Assembly (NCBI GenBank): GCA_000473305.1
Contig: CP006772.1
Coordinates: forward strand, 2,301,805-2,365,804
DNA length: 64,000 bases
Source: Bacteroidales bacterium CF
GTDB lineage: Bacteria; Bacteroidota; Bacteroidia; Bacteroidales; UBA932
Direction of reading: 5' to 3'
Shown: piece after piece, positions 7,238 through 15,898 of the stretch
Position numbering within the stretch: the first letter of the stretch is position 1
Layout of the letters: every line of letters starts with the position of its first letter
Position numbers and translations under genes: made by a program
Notes under the pieces: model-generated
Seen by the model: only the letters and a program-made list of their open reading frames with translations
Told to the model about the DNA's origin: nothing
The model's database searches: none

Positions 7238-7311
7238 TAGCGCGACCCAGGATTGAACTGGGGACCTCATGATTATGAATCATGCGCTCTAACCAGCTGA
7301 GCTATCGCGCC
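7238..7311 (-). tRNA. tRNA-Met (anticodon CAT)
   Basis: A 74-nt tRNA on the minus strand. The acceptor stem pairs GGCGCGA with TCGCGCT (one G-U pair), the D arm is AGCTCAGCTGGTTAGAGC, the anticodon stem CATGA/TCATG encloses the loop TTCATAA with anticodon CAT, and the T arm carries GTTCAAT. CCA is not encoded. The first pair is G-U, not an initiator-type mismatch, so it is the elongator tRNA-Met; a lysidine-modified tRNA-Ile cannot be ruled out from sequence alone. It has its own promoter and terminator. Its 3' end faces the accessory region at 1-6860. Confidence 0.95.
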
Positions 7312-7324
7312 GGGAATTGAGGTG

Positions 7325-7354
7325 CAAAAGTAATATAAAATTGTGATGTTGCAA
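7325..7354 (-). promoter_or_regulatory. Bacteroidota-type promoter of tRNA-Met
   Basis: On the minus strand TTG (7352-7354), 19 bases, TACTTTTG (7325-7332): a full match to the TTG / TAnnTTTG consensus, ending 13 bases before the tRNA 5' end. Confidence 0.8.
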
Positions 7355-7445
7355 ATAGTTTTTCGGGAAAAACATTCTATACATTTATACCGGGGTTTTG
7401 AGATTTTTTGCTTAACTTTAGAAATCAACCAAATCATTTTGCGTG

Positions 7446-8939
7446 ATGGCTATGAATATTAAGAGGCTTTTCGGTGTGTTTTTCACTATAATTATTATTC
7501 TGTTAACCGGAATGGGGGTGATATCGATTTTAATATTAAACACCCAGAAAGACGGTTACAGTAATCAAGATGCTCGTGTTCAAGTCTGGGCCGCCGCTTC
7601 TGAACTTAGGGTAAGTTCTGAAAACCTGACTCAGTACGCAAGGGCATACGTATCTACAAGAGATTCCGCCTGGCTGTACAAATATTATGATGCACTTGAA
7701 AAAAGAAGCGGTAAGATTCCGAGAGAAAATGGAAGAGCGATATCTTTACTTGACAGTATTGCAAAAATAAAGATCCCCGAGGCAGAGTTTGCGTTACTCA
7801 AGGAGTCGGAACATAGATCAAATGACCTTTCAATTGTTGAAATTGCAGCAATGAATGCAGCCCGCGGATTATATCCCGACAAGACTCTTAAATATACGGT
7901 TAAGGGGAAGGTTGATCTGGAGTATGCGAACGATTTATTGTACAGTGACAAATACAGGAGTGACAAGAAACTGGTGATGGATCCTATTGACGAGTTCCTT
8001 TCTCTCCTGAAGAAAAGGGCTATATCCAGTGTGGATTACTATAATTCCAAAATCACATATTATACCACGATTGAGTTGACTTTAGCAATTCTGGTTGGGT
8101 TATTCTCACTAGCCTCATTCATAATATTGAGAGGGAGACTGATCAAAAAAATGGAGGAGTGCAACACCAGCAACATTAGGCTTAAAGAGGCAGAGAGTGT
8201 ATTGAAGATACAGAACGAGGAGCTTGACAAACTGAATGCCTCAAAGGATAAATTCTTCTCAATCATAGCCCATGATTTAAGGGGCCCTGTAGGTATTCTT
8301 ATGAACTTTGCGGAGTTGCTTGAGGAGAAGATAAAGGAAAAGGATTATACCGACATAGAGGTTTTCACCAAAAATCTAAGTCAATCATCCATCTCTGTCA
8401 ATGAATTACTTAACAACCTGTTGAACTGGGCAAGAGCACAGAACCCTAATATTAAAGCAAGTATAAGTGAGTTTGACCCAATGCCTGTAATCAGGAAGAA
8501 TATAGAACTGTGTGCAATGCTTGCCAGGGAGAAAGACATTGAGATGACTCTGGAGAACACAGACAATCTATTAGTAATAGCTGATCCGGATCAAATAAGC
8601 CTTGTATTCAGGAACATCCTCTGGAACGCAATAAAGTTCACTCCAAAAAACGGCAAGATATCTATAAATGTTACAGGAATGAATGCCGGCGGAAAATATA
8701 TTGCAAAGATCTCTTTCACTGACACAGGTGTGGGCATGAATCAATCCCAGGTTGAAAAACTATTCCGGATAGATAGCATCTCAACGACAAGAGGCACTGC
8801 CGGAGAGCATGGTACAGGCCTGGGTCTCATTCTGTGCAAGGATTATATTGAACTGAACCAAGGGAAGATAACTGTTGACAGCCGATTAAATACAGGCACT
8901 ACTTTTACGGTTTATCTGCCTAGCAAGACTGTTGCATAG
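7446..8939 (+). CDS. Membrane-bound sensor histidine kinase
   Basis: About 497 aa from the ATG at 7446; a GTG at 7443 and a second ATG at 7452 are alternatives. Residues 5-30 form a membrane helix, followed by an external sensing domain of about 170 residues that is largely helical, then a second membrane helix (TTIELTLAILVGLFSLASF) near residue 210 and a coiled coil. The HisKA box FFSIIAHDLRGPVG has the phosphorylated His near residue 275; the ATPase domain shows the N box (NILWNAIKFTPKNG), DTGVGM and GTGLGLILCKDYI. No receiver domain is attached and no response regulator gene is adjacent, so the partner is elsewhere. The last 28 bases overlap the 3' end of ispF on the opposite strand. Confidence 0.92.
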   Translation: MAMNIKRLFGVFFTIIIILLTGMGVISILILNTQKDGYSNQDARVQVWAAASELRVSSENLTQYARAYVSTRDSAWLYKYYDALEKRSGKIPRENGRAISLLDSIAKIKIPEAEFALLKESEHRSNDLSIVEIAAMNAARGLYPDKTLKYTVKGKVDLEYANDLLYSDKYRSDKKLVMDPIDEFLSLLKKRAISSVDYYNSKITYYTTIELTLAILVGLFSLASFIILRGRLIKKMEECNTSNIRLKEAESVLKIQNEELDKLNASKDKFFSIIAHDLRGPVGILMNFAELLEEKIKEKDYTDIEVFTKNLSQSSISVNELLNNLLNWARAQNPNIKASISEFDPMPVIRKNIELCAMLAREKDIEMTLENTDNLLVIADPDQISLVFRNILWNAIKFTPKNGKISINVTGMNAGGKYIAKISFTDTGVGMNQSQVEKLFRIDSISTTRGTAGEHGTGLGLILCKDYIELNQGKITVDSRLNTGTTFTVYLPSKTVA

Positions 8940-9388
8940 GCCGCAATGCCCTCCTCTCTGCCTACAAACCCGAGTTTCTCGGTAGTTGTTGCCTTAACAG
9001 ATATCGCGGAGATGTCTGAGGCCAAGATGCCGGCAATAGTTTCGCGCATAAGCCCTATATGACCTGCCAGTTTCGGTTTCTGCAACATTATTGTGATGTC
9101 TGCATTTACAAGATGGTATCCTTTTTCGACAACCATATCATAGACCCTTCTCAAGAGAATCTTGCTGTCTATCCCCTTGAACTCACCAGAGGTGTCCGGG
9201 AAATGTTTGCCGATATCTCCAAGTGCAAGCGCTCCCAGAAGAGCATCACACAAGGCATGTACCGGTGTGTCGCCGTCCGAGTGTGCCACGCATCCTTTCT
9301 CATGTTCGATGCGTATTCCGCACACCCACAAGGGCAGCCCCTCTGCAAGGGCATGAACATCATAGCCGTTTCCGATTCTAAAATCCAT
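8912..9388 (-). CDS. ispF: 2-C-methyl-D-erythritol 2,4-cyclodiphosphate synthase
   Basis: The 158-aa length and the sequence are typical of IspF, which forms the cyclic diphosphate in the MEP pathway for isoprenoids. The zinc ligands are in GYDVHAL (Asp, His near residue 10) and the later His in VAHSDGD; HALCDALLGALALGDIGKHF and the C-terminal ISVKATTTEKLGFVGREEGI are family signatures. IspF is a cytosolic homotrimer with active sites between subunits. The gene stands alone, convergent with the histidine kinase gene and overlapping it by 28 bases, and diverges from the mutL operon. Confidence 0.97.
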   Translation of the reverse strand: MDFRIGNGYDVHALAEGLPLWVCGIRIEHEKGCVAHSDGDTPVHALCDALLGALALGDIGKHFPDTSGEFKGIDSKILLRRVYDMVVEKGYHLVNADITIMLQKPKLAGHIGLMRETIAGILASDISAISVKATTTEKLGFVGREEGIAAYATVLLGR

Positions 9389-9424
9389 GGCGTAAAGTTA
9401 TAATAATTTTACTACTTAATTTGT

Positions 9425-9432
9425 TATCTTTG
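9425..9432 (+). promoter_or_regulatory. -7 promoter element of the mutL operon
   Basis: TATCTTTG matches the Bacteroidota -7 consensus TAnnTTTG. No TTG is found at 19-21 bases upstream, so only this half is supported. A start of transcription near 9440 would suit the ATG at 9469. Confidence 0.5.
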
Positions 9433-9468
9433 TCCTCAGAATCTCCATTAAAGGAGCATAAAACAATT

Positions 9469-9786
9469 ATGGGATTATCATTTAACTTATTCAAATCTAC
9501 ACCGCACAGGGTTTTTCATTATGAACCCCGATACTACGACCCGAAAAAGGAGGCAATGGAGGAGAGGTATGCAAGGTTAAACGATGATGGAAAGAGCAAG
9601 GAGGATAAATACATACCCGGAAAATTCATCCGTACGCATATGCGTAACAATATGTACAAAAACAAGAAAGATGTAACAAAAGTCCTGTTCATAAGGATTA
9701 TAGTACTCGCCACTCTTGTGATTCTACTTATGGCGGCGTTTTATCTAACCGATGGTCTGGCATTCTTACTTACTCCTGCCAAATAA
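9469..9786 (+). CDS. Small membrane protein of unknown function, first gene of the mutL operon
   Basis: I take the ATG at 9469 (105 aa), preceded by AAGGAG at 9451-9456. The N-terminal 75 residues are highly charged (FHYEPRYYDPKKEAMEERYA), and residues 75-98 form one membrane helix (LFIRIIVLATLVILLMAAFY). The charged part is probably cytoplasmic. The stop codon overlaps the mutL start (TAATG), so the two are co-translated. Short proteins of this type, with a PRYYDP motif, often precede mutL in Bacteroidota; their role is unknown. Confidence 0.8.
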   Translation: MGLSFNLFKSTPHRVFHYEPRYYDPKKEAMEERYARLNDDGKSKEDKYIPGKFIRTHMRNNMYKNKKDVTKVLFIRIIVLATLVILLMAAFYLTDGLAFLLTPAK

Positions 9787-11567
9787 TGCTACACATCCTT
9801 CCCGGCCATATTTCTAATCTTATTGCTGCGGGAGAGGTTGTTCAAAGACCTGCCTCCGTGGTTAAGGAGATGGTGGAGAATGCCGTGGATGCCGGAGCAA
9901 CATCCGTTCAGGTTATTATTAAAGACGCGGGAAGAACTCTCATACAGATTATCGACGATGGTTGTGGAATGACTGCAGAGGAGGCCAGAATGGCTTTTCT
10001 CAGGCATGCTACTTCCAAAATAAACGAGATTGAAGATCTCAACAGGTTAAACACATACGGATTCAGAGGCGAGGCTCTCGCATCAATTGCAGCTGTTGCT
10101 GAGGTAACTCTCAAAACAAGACAAGACTCGAACGAGACCGGATATGAGGTCAAGTTTGCCGAATCGAAGCTAATATCAGAGAATGAAGTATCTGCACCGG
10201 CAGGGAGTAATTTTATTGTAAGGAATATTTTTTACAATGTCCCTGCAAGGAGAAAATTCCTTAAGTCGGATGCCACCGAATTCCGACAGATTACACAAGA
10301 GTTCTCAAGGGTTGCGTTTACAAGACCGGAGCTTGCATTCCGCCTTGTTCACAACGACATTGAAGTCTACAATCTTGCCACGGCCAACCTGAAAAAAAGG
10401 ATTCTCGACATTGCCGGGAAAGATATGGGAAAGGAGCTTGTCCACATAAATCTAGACAGCCAGATAGTTAAGATTTCCGGGTTTGTCGGAAAGCCTGAAG
10501 ACTCAAGAAAAACCCCGGGCAATCAATATTTTTTTGTCAACAACAGATATTTCCGTTCTCCATATTTCCAGAAAGCAGTAATTAAGGCATACGAGAATCT
10601 GATTCAGGAGGGCACGCTTCCTTCATTTTACATATTCTTTGACACAGACCCCGGGAAGATAGACATAAATATACATCCGGCTAAGACAGAGGTGAAGTTT
10701 GAGGATGAGTATGCGATATACGACATGTTGCATGCGGTTGTCAGGGAGTCTCTCGGACGGAACTCATTTATGCCGAGTATAGATTTTGACCAGGAGGGTG
10801 CTCCCGAAATACCGGCGGTGAATTACAAATATTACGCGCCACCGCCCAAGATAGATTATGACCCTCTCTTCAATCCGTTTGATGAGGAGTTCAGTACAAG
10901 ACGCGGGTTTGAGGAGAAGAGGTATTCTGCTCCGGAAGAGAGATCTGACATTGGCAATATGCCGCTTATCTCGGAATCCTCAATTCCTGACAAACCTGTA
11001 ATTCAGGTTTCCGGACGATATATAGTAACTGCCATCAAGTCAGGTTTGCTGATTGTAAATATCAAGCGAGCAAGGGAACGTATTTTCTACGAGAAGTACC
11101 TTGACTCGCTTGAAAACTACTCAACTATATCTATCAGGACTCTTTTCCCAAAATCTCTCGAGCTGGACGAAAACACATACAGCACAATCCTGGAGAATGC
11201 TGAGACACTTAGAAACCTGGGCTTTGACATAAGGCCCAAGGAGGGTGGTTTCTTCAGAAACATGGTGGAGGTACTCGGATTGCCTGAGGATATCTCAGAC
11301 AGCACAGAAAATTTAATGACACTTATTGATCAGCTAATGTACGATCTGACGGAACTTGGACGCGGACAGGAGGAGAGTGCCAAGGGGGCCTATGCTGCCA
11401 CTCTGGCAAGATCTGCCGCAATCTGCGGGAGGGAGCAATTGAACAACCAGCAGGCACAGATGTTGATAGATACATTATTTGCCTGCAAGGAGCCATCATT
11501 GACACCGTCGGGTAAACCTTGCTCGGTCATTGTGCCCACAACAGAGATTGACAAACGATTTATTTAA
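9786..11567 (+). CDS. mutL: DNA mismatch repair protein MutL with degenerate endonuclease motif
   Basis: 593 aa. The GHKL ATPase domain is intact: KEMVENAVDAGA, DDGCGMT and GFRGEALASI in the first 100 residues. MutL couples mismatch recognition by MutS to downstream strand removal. The C-terminal dimerisation domain (about 405-593) starts with VSGRYIVTAIKSGLLIVN. At the place where Bacteroidota MutL usually has DQHRAH.R, this protein reads NIKRARERIFYE (near residue 424), so the Asp, Gln and His of the DQHA(X)2E(X)4E nuclease motif are lost, and the later CPHGRP-type motif is LTPSGKP. The protein probably cannot nick DNA itself, or the active site has changed. It shares an operon with the preceding small membrane protein and the rhomboid gene 12 bases on. 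Confidence 0.96.
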   Translation: MLHILPGHISNLIAAGEVVQRPASVVKEMVENAVDAGATSVQVIIKDAGRTLIQIIDDGCGMTAEEARMAFLRHATSKINEIEDLNRLNTYGFRGEALASIAAVAEVTLKTRQDSNETGYEVKFAESKLISENEVSAPAGSNFIVRNIFYNVPARRKFLKSDATEFRQITQEFSRVAFTRPELAFRLVHNDIEVYNLATANLKKRILDIAGKDMGKELVHINLDSQIVKISGFVGKPEDSRKTPGNQYFFVNNRYFRSPYFQKAVIKAYENLIQEGTLPSFYIFFDTDPGKIDINIHPAKTEVKFEDEYAIYDMLHAVVRESLGRNSFMPSIDFDQEGAPEIPAVNYKYYAPPPKIDYDPLFNPFDEEFSTRRGFEEKRYSAPEERSDIGNMPLISESSIPDKPVIQVSGRYIVTAIKSGLLIVNIKRARERIFYEKYLDSLENYSTISIRTLFPKSLELDENTYSTILENAETLRNLGFDIRPKEGGFFRNMVEVLGLPEDISDSTENLMTLIDQLMYDLTELGRGQEESAKGAYAATLARSAAICGREQLNNQQAQMLIDTLFACKEPSLTPSGKPCSVIVPTTEIDKRFI

Positions 11568-11579
11568 CACAACAAAAAG

Positions 11580-12263
11580 ATGTATATCAACAACAGAGGA
11601 TCCGGATTTCTCGGAGGGATGACACCGGTTGTAAAAAACCTGGTGATAATCAACACCATCATGTTGCTTATCACTATGTTCACAGGCAACTTCATGTACG
11701 AGAAGTTCTCACTTTTCTACTTCGGATCTCCGCTTTTCAAACCCTACCAGCTTGTCACACACATGTTCATGCACGGGGGATTCTTTCACCTTTTCTTTAA
11801 CATGTACTCTCTGATCTTCTTTGGAATAATACTAGAGCAGGTCTGGGGAAGCAAGAAATTTTTCCTTTACTACATGGTTACAGGGCTGGGAGCGGCTTTT
11901 CTCCACTCCTTGGTGCTATATTTGGATGCATCTTCATTGCTTTCAGCTGCAGAGGCCGGCAGTATGGCTGCAGCAGAGAAGTACCGGATATTAATCTCAA
12001 CTCCTACAGTCGGTGCCTCCGGTGCTATTTACGGAGTTCTTCTCGCATACGGAATGCTCTTCCCTAACAATACCCTGCAATTGATATTCCCGCCGATTGC
12101 GCTTAAGGCCAAATGGTTCGTAATCATATTTGGCGCAATTGAGCTTTTGTTGGGAATATCCAACACCGGAGGAAATGTGGCACACTTTGCCCATCTTGGC
12201 GGTATGATTTTCGGTTACTTCCTGATTGTATACTGGAAGAAAAACAATAGAATGTACTTCTGA
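11580..12263 (+). CDS. Rhomboid family intramembrane serine protease
   Basis: 227 aa with six predicted membrane segments. The rhomboid signatures are present: HMFMHGGFFHLFFNMYSL in the second segment, the catalytic serine in VGASGAIYGVLLAYG (near residue 145) and the partner histidine in VAHFAHLGGMIFGY (near residue 204). Rhomboids cleave membrane proteins within the bilayer; the substrate here is unknown. A 30-residue insertion rich in Ala and Ser lies between the central helices (around DASSLLSAAEAGSMAAAE). The stop overlaps the next start (TGATG), so it is translated together with the phosphatase-family gene. Confidence 0.95.
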   Translation: MYINNRGSGFLGGMTPVVKNLVIINTIMLLITMFTGNFMYEKFSLFYFGSPLFKPYQLVTHMFMHGGFFHLFFNMYSLIFFGIILEQVWGSKKFFLYYMVTGLGAAFLHSLVLYLDASSLLSAAEAGSMAAAEKYRILISTPTVGASGAIYGVLLAYGMLFPNNTLQLIFPPIALKAKWFVIIFGAIELLLGISNTGGNVAHFAHLGGMIFGYFLIVYWKKNNRMYF

Positions 12264-13348
12264 TGTCAAAAAAGAGAAAAAAGAGAAAGGGTTCTCCCTG
12301 GCCGATAGCGTTTCTTTTCAGGGTTTTTCTGCTAATTTCTGCAGCCTCTCTTGTATTGTCCTATGTGTCTATCCTTATTAATCCTGTCAACTCGGTAATT
12401 CCGCTCTTCTTCGGGCTTTACTTCATACCGCTTGTTATGATTAATATCGTGGTGCTTGTTTTTGCTGTTTACCGGAGACGCACCATAGCCTGGATAACAT
12501 TCATAGTGCTTACTCCTTCTATTCTCTTTGCGGACCTTTTTGTAAAATGGGGAAAACCGGAAGAGGGAAAACAGGGAAATTCCCTGACCATCTGCACATA
12601 TAATGTAGGCCTGTTTGCGCAGGAGCCCGGAAACTCAAGATTTGACCAGCTTTCAAGGGTTGCCCGCTATTTAGGTCAGGAAAAACCGGCGGTGGTTTGC
12701 CTGCAGGAGTTTTATGTGAAGGACACATCAGTGATACGAGACATATTCCCTCAATATCCTTACAGACAGGAACATCTCTTCAGGTCAGGTGACGGTGGAC
12801 GTTTCGGGAACATTACCCTGAGCAAGTACCCTATCGTTTCGGGCGATGACATTACTTTTAAACGAAGCACGAATCTATGCCTCTACTCTGACATCGATTT
12901 CTATGGCAAGATGATAAGAATCTACAACACCCACCTTGAATCTCACTCGATATCATTTACAGGGCTTATCAAGAAGATGAGCAACAGCGAGAAGGTTTCG
13001 GAGGAGATTATGAACGTTCACGAGAAGCTTGCAAACACATTCAAAAAGAGGGGAAGGCAGGTTGACACAATAGCAAGACATCTGTCAGGAAGTGATTACC
13101 CTGCAATCATTTGCGGCGACTTTAATGACACACCCATGTCGTACACATATCACATTCTCATGAAGGACAAAAAGGACAGTTTCCGCGAAAGCGGCAAGGG
13201 TTTCAGTTCATCATACTCCTATATGTGGCCTTTGTTGAGAATCGACTATATTCTATATCCCGAAAACTTCTGGAGTATGAGCCACACGACTCAGAAGGTT
13301 TCTTATTCAGACCATTATCCTGTTTTTTCAGAAATAATTATACCATAA
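12263..13348 (+). CDS. Endonuclease/exonuclease/phosphatase family protein with N-terminal membrane segments
   Basis: 361 aa. Residues 1-95 contain a Lys/Arg-rich start and two or three hydrophobic helices, so the protein is anchored in the inner membrane. The rest is an EEP-fold domain: TYNVGLF, VVCLQEFY (metal-binding Glu), NTHLESHS, ICGDFNDTP (Asp and Asn of the active site) and the final SDHYPVFSEI (His). Members hydrolyse phosphodiesters in nucleic acids, lipids or sugars; the substrate cannot be read from the sequence. It overlaps the rhomboid gene by one base and is followed directly by the Sua5/YrdC gene. Confidence 0.93.
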   Translation: MSKKRKKRKGSPWPIAFLFRVFLLISAASLVLSYVSILINPVNSVIPLFFGLYFIPLVMINIVVLVFAVYRRRTIAWITFIVLTPSILFADLFVKWGKPEEGKQGNSLTICTYNVGLFAQEPGNSRFDQLSRVARYLGQEKPAVVCLQEFYVKDTSVIRDIFPQYPYRQEHLFRSGDGGRFGNITLSKYPIVSGDDITFKRSTNLCLYSDIDFYGKMIRIYNTHLESHSISFTGLIKKMSNSEKVSEEIMNVHEKLANTFKKRGRQVDTIARHLSGSDYPAIICGDFNDTPMSYTYHILMKDKKDSFRESGKGFSSSYSYMWPLLRIDYILYPENFWSMSHTTQKVSYSDHYPVFSEIIIP

Positions 13349-13918
13349 ATGGAAATTAAGACAGCAATTGACCAAGCCATTACAGTTTTAAAGAGTGGTG
13401 GGGTGATACTCTATCCCACAGATACTGTATGGGGTCTGGGCTGCGATGCCACAAATGCCCAGGCCGTTGAGAAAATTTACAAGATCAAACAAAGGGCAGA
13501 CAATAAAAGCCTTATCACACTAGTTGACGGTGAAGATATGCTGTGCAGGTATATCAGGGAGATTCCCCAGATTGCACTCCAATTACTCGATGTTGCCGAC
13601 CAGCCTCTGACCATCATATATCCGGGAGCAATAGGCCTTGCAAAAAATGTGGTTGCAGAAGACAACACAGCAGCCATAAGAATACCTCATCACGAATTCT
13701 GCAGTCAGCTTATTTACAAATTCCGTAAACCGATTGTCTCTACCTCTGCCAATATCTCCGGAGAGAAGGCCCCTGCATTTTATCTGGATATAGCAAAGGA
13801 GATAATATCTGCGGTAGATTGGGTAGCTGACCCTGTTTTTGAAGCGGACTCAACAGGCAAGCCATCCTCAATCATCAAGCTTGGTCTTGGCGGAGAGGTG
13901 GAGGTTATAAGAAAATAG
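13349..13918 (+). CDS. L-threonylcarbamoyladenylate synthase (Sua5/YciO/YrdC family)
   Basis: 189 aa. The YrdC signature is clear: GGVILYPTDTVWGLGCDATN near the N-terminus with KIKQR, then PLTIIYPG and PIVSTSANISGEKAP. These enzymes make threonylcarbamoyl-AMP from threonine, bicarbonate and ATP for the t6A37 modification of tRNAs that read ANN codons. It lacks the Sua5 C-terminal domain, as is usual for the short TsaC-type form. tsaE of the same pathway lies at 21534-21950. The start codon abuts the previous stop. The end is convergent with rsmE, four bases away. Confidence 0.94.
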   Translation: MEIKTAIDQAITVLKSGGVILYPTDTVWGLGCDATNAQAVEKIYKIKQRADNKSLITLVDGEDMLCRYIREIPQIALQLLDVADQPLTIIYPGAIGLAKNVVAEDNTAAIRIPHHEFCSQLIYKFRKPIVSTSANISGEKAPAFYLDIAKEIISAVDWVADPVFEADSTGKPSSIIKLGLGGEVEVIRK

Positions 13919-13921
13919 ATC

Positions 13922-14635
13922 TCAGAAATTTGAAGTAAGAAGATATGTTGCAGTCACTATGGTGAGTGCGGCTGTCTCTGTCCTTAATCTGGACTCTCCG
14001 AGAGATATCGGTATGAATCCGTTTTTCATTGCAAGTTCGACCTCTGAGGCAGAGAAATCGCCTTCGGGCCCGATCATTATCAGAAAACGGCAATCCTTCG
14101 GCAACACCGATGTAATATTTTGTCTTACACCTTCGTTGCAATGTGCAATAAGTTTTATACCGTCAAATCCGGCATTCTCCTTTATAAAATCCTTGACAGA
14201 AATAACCGGGTTCAATGCAGGAATTTTAGCTTTAAGAGATTGCTTGACAGCTGAGAGAATTATCCTCTCTCCCCTCTCCGGTTTAAAGACTTTTCTCTCG
14301 GAATGCTCTCCTATTATCGGGGTAAGTTCGTCTATTCCTATCTCTGTGGCCTTCTCCATAAACCACTCATATCGTTCCAGATTCTTTGTGGGTGCTACGG
14401 CTATATGAAGGAAGTAATCTCTTTTGGCATAATCGGGTGTGTGACCTGTTATCTGCACATTGCACTCACCCGATGTGATTCCGGTTATCTTTCCTGAGTA
14501 TAGGCCTCCATTGCCGTCTATAAATGAGATAGTATCTCCCTCCTTGTGGCGGAGCACTTTCACACAATGCCGGAACTCGTCTCCGGAAATGGTCGCAGCA
14601 GTGTCATTGATGATATTTGCAAAAAACAGTTCCAT
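13922..14635 (-). CDS. rsmE: 16S rRNA (uracil(1498)-N(3))-methyltransferase RsmE
   Basis: About 237 aa from the ATG at 14633-14635; the frame stays open 25 codons further but that stretch is not family-like and would overlap the divergent gene. It has an N-terminal PUA-like domain (FRHCVKVLRHKEGDTISFID) and the SPOUT methyltransferase fold with the trefoil-knot motifs MIGPEGDFSASEVELA and SLGESRLRTETAAL. RsmE methylates U1498 in 16S rRNA of the assembled small subunit, using S-adenosylmethionine. Single gene, convergent with the YrdC gene and divergent from the membrane acyltransferase gene. Confidence 0.95.
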   Translation of the reverse strand: MELFFANIINDTAATISGDEFRHCVKVLRHKEGDTISFIDGNGGLYSGKITGITSGECNVQITGHTPDYAKRDYFLHIAVAPTKNLERYEWFMEKATEIGIDELTPIIGEHSERKVFKPERGERIILSAVKQSLKAKIPALNPVISVKDFIKENAGFDGIKLIAHCNEGVRQNITSVLPKDCRFLIMIGPEGDFSASEVELAMKNGFIPISLGESRLRTETAALTIVTATYLLTSNF

Positions 14636-14689
14636 ATTTTGTGCAAATATATTATAAAAAGCTATTTTTGCCTGTAAAGAACTTAAAAA

Positions 14690-15880
14690 ATGACAACTTC
14701 GACAACCCAAAGGTACACTGCACTGGATGTCCTTAGAGGAATGACCGTTGCAGGAATGATATTAGTGAACAATCCCGGTTCATGGGGTAAGATTTTCCCT
14801 CCTTTAAGACATGCCGAGTGGGTTGGCTGCACACCAACCGATCTCGTTTTCCCTTTCTTCCTTTTTATTGTAGGGGCAGCTCTCGCCTTTTCGTTTGCTA
14901 AATATAACGATACCCTGAATAAGTCATCTGTAAAAAAACTGGTAAAGCGTTCCATGCTGATTTTCCTTACAGGACTTGCACTCAATGCCTTTCCTTTCTA
15001 CCCGACCTCACCTGATCCTCAATTGAGCTTCGGGGCAAACTATATGGACTACCTTGGGCATATCAGGATTTTCGGGGTACTACAGAGGATTGCTATGTGC
15101 TATCTGGTCGGAGGGTTCGTTGCTCTATGGCTTCATAGTCCGAAGAAAATAGCTATCGGGATGGTGGCACTCATTGCTGCACATTGGGCCATACTTTGGA
15201 ATCTTGGAGGTTACGAGCCTTACTCTCTTAAGGAGAATATTTCAGGCCCTATTGATGTGATGCTTGTCGGAGTCAACCACGTTTATAAGGGATTCGGAAT
15301 TCCTTTTGACCCTGAAGGTGTTCTCGGCGTGCTGTCCGGTTCTGTCACAGTTCTTCTGGGCTATCTGATTGGTGGCATTATTCGTAAAAGTAAAGAGAAG
15401 ATAGATGCCGTAGGTCAGCTCTATACCATTGGTCTCTTATCACTTGGCCTCGGAGTTGTATTAGGCATATTCATCCCTATAATTAAGGCGCTGTGGACTC
15501 CTTCGTATGTATTCTACGCCGGCGGGTGGTCTATCCTGATGCTTGCCCTCTTCATATATTTCATTGATATAAAAGGCAAGGAGAAGTTCTTTTACCCCTT
15601 CAGGGCTCTCGGACTTAATCCTCTCTTCGCATTTGTCATGGCAGGGGTTTTCTCAAAGGTGCTCGGCCGTGTAATTAAATGGTCCGTTATGGCTTTACAA
15701 GATGACGGGACTGTAAAGGAGGTGACAATGACTGCCTCAAAATGGATTTACCAGAACTGCTGCGTCTCCATACTGGGGCATAACGAATGGGGCTCATTAA
15801 TGTATGCACTGATGTATGTGGCTGTTTTCACCGCTATGGCAATCTTCCTCTACAAGAAGAAAATTGTTATAAAACTCTGA
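14690..15880 (+). CDS. Membrane acyltransferase-like protein (DUF5009 / NagX, HGSNAT-like)
   Basis: 396 aa with about ten membrane helices. The start RYTALDVLRGMTVAGMILVN followed by NNPGSWG and HAEWVGCTPTDLVFPFFLFIVG are the hallmarks of the DUF5009/NagX family, related to human heparan-alpha-glucosaminide N-acetyltransferase. The conserved His in the HAEW motif is the position that in HGSNAT takes up acetyl groups. The likely role is transfer of acetyl groups to sugars across the inner membrane, or uptake of amino sugars; which one cannot be told here. It is followed after 18 bases by a phosphoesterase gene, probably in one transcript. Confidence 0.9.
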   Translation: MTTSTTQRYTALDVLRGMTVAGMILVNNPGSWGKIFPPLRHAEWVGCTPTDLVFPFFLFIVGAALAFSFAKYNDTLNKSSVKKLVKRSMLIFLTGLALNAFPFYPTSPDPQLSFGANYMDYLGHIRIFGVLQRIAMCYLVGGFVALWLHSPKKIAIGMVALIAAHWAILWNLGGYEPYSLKENISGPIDVMLVGVNHVYKGFGIPFDPEGVLGVLSGSVTVLLGYLIGGIIRKSKEKIDAVGQLYTIGLLSLGLGVVLGIFIPIIKALWTPSYVFYAGGWSILMLALFIYFIDIKGKEKFFYPFRALGLNPLFAFVMAGVFSKVLGRVIKWSVMALQDDGTVKEVTMTASKWIYQNCCVSILGHNEWGSLMYALMYVAVFTAMAIFLYKKKIVIKL

Positions 15881-15898
15881 CACTTTAAGATACAAAAT

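Noticed and set aside
7002..7283. 93-aa open frame on the minus strand
   Set aside because: It runs through the tRNA-Met gene and its terminator and has no protein-like composition.
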